Assembly (NCBI RefSeq): GCF_003096715.1
Contig: NZ_QEOL01000038.1
Coordinates: 1-64,000 of the forward strand
Length of the DNA stretch: 64,000 nt
From: Paraburkholderia silvatlantica
GTDB taxonomy: Bacteria; Pseudomonadota; Gammaproteobacteria; Burkholderiales; Burkholderiaceae
Reading direction: 5' to 3'
The translations under genes and the position numbers were made by a program. The notes under the pieces are model-generated. The model saw nothing but the letters and a program-made list of their open reading frames with translations, made no database searches and was not told where the DNA came from. The stretch's first letter is position 1. Every line of letters starts with the position of its first letter. Below are positions 61,011 to 64,000 of the stretch, one piece after another.

Positions 61011-62594
61011 ATGATCAACAGAAAATGGTTCTATGCCACGCCGATCGCTGTAGCGGCGTCGGTATTGGTCGTCGCGGCTTGCGGCGGCAACGACAGCAGC
61101 AAGCCCGGCCTTTCGTCGGTGAAGAACATCGTCGTGATCTACGCGGAAAACCGCAGCTTCGACAACCTGTACGGCAGCTTCCCAGGCGCCAACGGCCTGC
61201 AGAACGTGAGCGTGCAAAGCGCGCAGCAGCTCGATCGCGACGGCTCCGTGCTGGCCACGCTGCCGACCGTCTGGAACGGTCTCACGCAAACGGGCGTCAC
61301 GCCCGCCGTGACTGCGGCGATGACCGGGAACATGCCGAATGCGCCGTTCGCCATCGACGACGCGAAGGGCTACAACGTGCCGCTCTCGGTCACGACGCGC
61401 GACCTCTATCACCGCTTCTACGAGAACCAGATGCAGATTCACGGCGGCAAGAACGACATGTTCGCTGCCTATGGCGACTCCGGCGGTCTCGTGATGGGGC
61501 ACTACACCGCGAGTGCGGAAAAGCTGCCGCTCTGGAAGATCGCTCAGCAATACACGCTCGCCGACAACTTCTTCATGGGCGCGTTCGGCGGCTCGTTCCT
61601 GAATCACCAGTGGCTGATTTGCGCGTGCACGCCGTACTACGCGAACGCGGACACGAACCCGGCCAAGCCAGCGATCTCGACCGTGGACGCCGACGGCGTC
61701 TCACTCACCCTCGCGTCGAACTCGCCGAAGTCGGCGCTCATTGGCCCGCCGAAGTTCGTGAAGTCGGGCAATCTGACGCCGGACTTCTACGCGGTCAACA
61801 CCATGCAGCCGCCGTATCAGCCGAGCGGCAACGCAGCCGCTTCGGGCGGCGACGCGAACCTGGCCGACCCGTCGAACCCCACCACCCTGCCCGCGCAAAC
61901 GGCCCAGAACATCGGCGATCTGCTCTCGAACGCGGGCGTGACGTGGGCGTGGTACAGCGGCGCCTGGGGCGCAGCCGTGAGCGCCGCGCAGAACAGCACC
62001 TCGGGCGTGATCTATGGCGCGAACATGACGGCGCCGAACTTCCAGCCGCACCATCAGCCGTTCAACTACTTCGCGAACTACGCGCCGGGCACCGACGCGC
62101 GCGCGAAGCACCTGCTCGACGGCGGCATGGACGGCACGGCGTTCATCAAGGCGATCGACGCCGGCACACTGCCGGCCGTGGCGTTCTACAAGCCGCAGGG
62201 CAACCTGAACGAGCACGCGGGCTACACGGACGTGGCGAGCGGCGACCAGCACATCGCGGACGTCATCGCGCATCTGCAGAAGAGCCCGCAGTGGAACAAC
62301 ATGGTCGTGGTCGTCACCTACGACGAAAACGGCGGATTCTGGGACCACGTTGCGCCGCCCAGGGGCGACCGCTGGGGTCCGGGCTCGCGCATTCCGGCGC
62401 TCATCATCTCGCCGTACGCGAAGAAGGGTTACGTCGACCATACGCAGTACGACACGACCTCGATCCTGCGCCTCATCACGCGCCGCTTCTCGCTGCCCAC
62501 GCTGCCGGGACTTGCCAACCGCGACGCCGCGCTCAAGAGCAACGGCGCCCAGCCGATGGGCGATCTGACTAACGCGCTCGACGTCACGCTCTAA
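61011..62594 (+). CDS. AcpA-type acid phosphatase / phospholipase C-like phosphoesterase
   Basis: A 527-residue exported enzyme of the phosphoesterase family that includes Francisella AcpA and bacterial phospholipase C. The lipobox VVAAC gives Cys24 as the lipidated residue. NIVVIYAENRSFDNLYGSFP carries the Glu/Asn metal ligands and Ser nucleophile. Further ligands are seen in QGNLNEHAGYTDVASGDQH and VVVTYDENGGFWDHVAPP. All active-site segments are present. It is divergent from the di-haem peroxidase gene. It probably scavenges phosphate from organic esters; regulation by phosphate is unproven. Confidence 0.9.
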   Translation: MINRKWFYATPIAVAASVLVVAACGGNDSSKPGLSSVKNIVVIYAENRSFDNLYGSFPGANGLQNVSVQSAQQLDRDGSVLATLPTVWNGLTQTGVTPAVTAAMTGNMPNAPFAIDDAKGYNVPLSVTTRDLYHRFYENQMQIHGGKNDMFAAYGDSGGLVMGHYTASAEKLPLWKIAQQYTLADNFFMGAFGGSFLNHQWLICACTPYYANADTNPAKPAISTVDADGVSLTLASNSPKSALIGPPKFVKSGNLTPDFYAVNTMQPPYQPSGNAAASGGDANLADPSNPTTLPAQTAQNIGDLLSNAGVTWAWYSGAWGAAVSAAQNSTSGVIYGANMTAPNFQPHHQPFNYFANYAPGTDARAKHLLDGGMDGTAFIKAIDAGTLPAVAFYKPQGNLNEHAGYTDVASGDQHIADVIAHLQKSPQWNNMVVVVTYDENGGFWDHVAPPRGDRWGPGSRIPALIISPYAKKGYVDHTQYDTTSILRLITRRFSLPTLPGLANRDAALKSNGAQPMGDLTNALDVTL

Positions 62595-62635
62595 ACGCCC
62601 CTATCGAGCGCCGGATGTTACTTATCCGGTTTGAC

Positions 62636-62660
62636 GGGCAGCCCTCGGGCTGCCCTTTTT
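62636..62660 (+). terminator. Terminator after the AcpA-type gene
   Basis: A perfect 8-bp stem GGGCAGCC (62636-62643) with GGCTGCCC (62648-62655), a 4-nt loop, then five T. Confidence 0.9.
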
Positions 62661-62799
62661 ATTGCTCCGCGGATTCATCGCTCTCGCACGCACCATGCGC
62701 CTGCGGGGCGCTGAACCGCGACGTTTGACCACGGATCCTACGCCACGAGATGTATTACCTTACAAATTAATTACTGCACCAACTTTGACGGAGGTCATT

Positions 62800-63285
62800 G
62801 TGAAATACGTCGAATCGACTCTCCTGCCAGGCGAAAGGATCGTCTGCGAGGGACACCCCTGCTTCTGGGCGATGGGGCCGCGTGTCACACTGAGCCTTTT
62901 GCTCATGGTTTGGGGCGTGCTCATCGGCACGGTGGGGACGTCGCCTCTCGCAGCGGTGAGTTTTTTTGCCGCAGGGCTGGGACTGTTCGGCGCGTCGCTA
63001 CTCGCCTGGTGGACGACGGAATTTGCCGTGACCAACAAGCGCGTCGTGGCCAGGTTCGGCGCGGTGCGCCGCCACACGGTGGAGCTGACGCTCGCGAGGA
63101 TCGAGAGCGTGCGGATCGAGCAAAGCCTGATCGGCCGGATATTCGACTATGGTTCGCTCGTCGTCGGCGGCGGGGGCTTGATCGCTACGCCGATTCCCGG
63201 CATTTCGAGCCCGCACGAGTTTCGCCGCATGGTTTTTCTCGCGCAGGCGGCCGAGGAACCGGTGTCGTTGCGGCTCGTGGCGTGA
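62800..63285 (+). CDS. Bacterial PH-domain membrane protein
   Basis: A 161-residue protein starting at GTG after an ACGGAGGT ribosome-binding site (62788-62795). The N-terminal LLPGERIVCEGHPCFWAMGP and two helices (about 28-70) are followed by a bPH2 domain. The core is TEFAVTNKRVVARFGAVRRH through RIESVRIEQSLIGRIFDYGS and VGGGGLIATPIPGISSPHEF. Such proteins sit in the inner membrane, with the PH domain in the cytoplasm. Function unknown. An earlier ATG frame (from 62662) lies in the promoter and is rejected. Confidence 0.87.
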   Translation: MKYVESTLLPGERIVCEGHPCFWAMGPRVTLSLLLMVWGVLIGTVGTSPLAAVSFFAAGLGLFGASLLAWWTTEFAVTNKRVVARFGAVRRHTVELTLARIESVRIEQSLIGRIFDYGSLVVGGGGLIATPIPGISSPHEFRRMVFLAQAAEEPVSLRLVA

Positions 63286-63325
63286 GGGGTTGGAATCGGC
63301 CTGGATTCGTGGTGCGTGAAAAAGC

Positions 63326-63358
63326 AAAAAAGCCCGGCAGTGAAGGCCGGGCTTTTTG
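63326..63358. terminator. Bidirectional terminator between the PH-domain gene and tRNA-Arg
   Basis: A perfect 12-bp stem (63327-63338 with 63346-63357) including A and T runs, loop of 7 nt. It can stop both the PH-domain gene and the convergent tRNA transcript. Confidence 0.9.
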
Positions 63359-63369
63359 TTGATTTGATC

Positions 63370-63446
63370 TGGCGCGACAGGAGGGGCTCGAACCCCCGAC
63401 CCTCGGCTTAGAAGGCCGATGCTCTATCCAGCTGAGCTACTGTCGC
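63370..63446 (-). tRNA. tRNA-Arg (anticodon TCT)
   Basis: A complete 77-nt cloverleaf on the minus strand. The acceptor GCGACAG pairs with CTGTCGC, and the D-arm GCTC/GAGC and anticodon stem TCGGC/GCCGA are intact. The loop CTTCTAA gives anticodon TCT, reading AGA. The T-loop TTCGAGC is present and the 3' CCA is encoded (63370-63372). AGA is a rare codon in such a GC-rich genome. tRNA genes are frequent integration sites, but no duplicated end was found in the window. Confidence 0.96.
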
Positions 63447-63492
63447 GTGAAAGTGCGCGGGCCGCAAGCGGGCCTCGCCAAGACGGGGCTGG

Positions 63493-63498
63493 ATTATA
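63493..63498 (-). promoter_or_regulatory. -10 element of tRNA-Arg
   Basis: A perfect TATAAT on the minus strand, about 46 bp before the tRNA 5' end. The -35 region is weak. Confidence 0.6.
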
Positions 63499-63539
63499 CC
63501 GCGATCGTCCCACGCGGTCGCGCCTCGCTCGTCACACCT

Positions 63540-63553
63540 GCCAAGGCCTTGGC
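63540..63553. repeat. 14-bp perfect palindrome after uppP
   Basis: GCCAAGGCCTTGGC lies just beyond the uppP stop. It may act as a weak hairpin at the transcript end; no T run follows. Confidence 0.5.
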
Positions 63554-63560
63554 GGCCGAA

Positions 63561-64000
63561 TCAAACCGGCTGCTGATGCAATGCGAACCAGCCGAGGAAA
63601 ATCGCGCCTGCGATCAGGCAATACGCACCGAACGAAGCGAGGCGCCCGCGTCCCTCGAAATAGCTCATGAGGAACTTCACGCTCAGCCACGCCGCAATAC
63701 CCGTGAGCACGCCGCCAACGACCGCAGTCATCAGTTGATCGCGCGCGTGAAAAAGCTTGGGCAGTTCGAGCACGCCCGCCGCAAAGATGATCGGCGTGCC
63801 GAGCAGGAACGAGAACTCAGCAGCCTTTTCTGCCGTGAGGCCCGCTGCGTTGCCGGCAATCATCGTGAGGCCGCTGCGCGAAAAGCCGGGAATGAGCGCG
63901 CCGATCTGCGCAAGGCCAACGAGAAATGCCTGGCGGAACGTGAGTTTCTCGGGCGGACGATGCGCACGCGCACGCTGGAGACGATCGCCGAACCACAGCA
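63561..64000 (-). CDS. uppP: Undecaprenyl-diphosphatase, C-terminal part (partial)
   Basis: The gene runs off the right edge; about 146 residues are visible. UppP (BacA) is an inner-membrane enzyme that recycles the undecaprenyl carrier of peptidoglycan synthesis and can give bacitracin resistance. The second conserved motif is clear as GALIPGFSRSGLTMIA, where the Ser and Arg are essential. Several helices follow (FSFLLGTPIIFAAGVLELPK, LMTAVVGGVLTGIAAWLSVK and YCLIAGAIFLGWFALHQ). The N-terminal glutamate-rich motif lies outside the window. Confidence 0.95.
   Translation of the reverse strand, partial: LWFGDRLQRARAHRPPEKLTFRQAFLVGLAQIGALIPGFSRSGLTMIAGNAAGLTAEKAAEFSFLLGTPIIFAAGVLELPKLFHARDQLMTAVVGGVLTGIAAWLSVKFLMSYFEGRGRLASFGAYCLIAGAIFLGWFALHQQPV

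Noticed and set aside
63370..63446. Integrated element at tRNA-Arg
   Set aside because: No integrase gene and no duplicated tRNA end were found in the window.

Overview
The window looks like a chromosomal segment of a Burkholderiaceae bacterium, most likely Paraburkholderia or Burkholderia. This is inferred from the very high GC content with G/C-rich third positions, from recognisable protein families (wrbA with a DUF2069 gene, an aaeX/FUSC/HlyD pump, the iol operon order, an acid-phosphatase/di-haem peroxidase pair) and from the dense packing of genes. No database search was possible, so the genus is an inference.

Layout. 1-4.0 kb: end of an ETF-ubiquinone oxidoreductase gene, aroC, an MFS-acyltransferase fusion and a CBS-domain protein. 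4.3-12 kb: a homocysteine-synthase-type PLP enzyme overlapping an alpha/beta hydrolase, a Mpo1-like protein, a YihY membrane protein, wrbA with DUF2069, a GlcD-type FAD oxidase and a metallophosphoesterase. 12.2-18.3 kb: a LysR regulator divergent from a four-gene aromatic-acid or fusaric-acid type efflux operon (outer-membrane lipoprotein, FUSC pump, AaeX, HlyD adaptor). 18.4-21.3 kb: a degenerate hydrogenase-maturation-protease homologue and a PrpE-type acyl-CoA synthetase behind a perfect FNR/Anr-type box. 21.3-29 kb: nucleosidase and uvrD helicase, valS, galU, tusA. 29.1-41.5 kb: a myo-inositol catabolic island. Two Gfo/Idh/MocA dehydrogenases and an RpiR regulator face an ABC transporter and iolC-iolD-iolE-iolB across a shared region holding two palindromes. 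41.5-47.6 kb: a chemoreceptor, an Fsr-type exporter, an adenosine-specific kinase next to an Ap4A phosphorylase, a thioesterase and a NUDIX hydrolase. 47.6-49.3 kb: an IS110/IS1111-type insertion sequence. 49.3-64 kb: an MFS/LysR pair, alaS, a CoA-transferase, glnS, small hydrolases, a di-haem peroxidase divergent from an AcpA-type phosphoesterase, a PH-domain membrane protein, tRNA-Arg(TCT) and the end of uppP.

How genes work together. The inositol island is the clearest functional unit: uptake by the ABC transporter, oxidation by IolG, dehydration by IolE, ring opening by IolD, isomerisation by IolB, and phosphorylation (probably also aldol cleavage) by the two-domain IolC. IolA is not in the window. 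The last three junctions, iolC/D, iolD/E and iolE/B, are 4-bp ATGA overlaps.

Best candidates for something new. (1) The IS110/IS1111 element has about 410 bp of non-coding sequence behind its transposase. It folds into a 21-bp long-range stem and several hairpins, as expected for a guide (bridge or seek) RNA. (2) A textbook FNR/Anr promoter drives a hydrogenase-protease homologue that appears to have lost its metal ligands. (3) 12-bp tandem repeats of differing sequence recur at four places. (4) Two palindromes sit on the divergent iol promoters.
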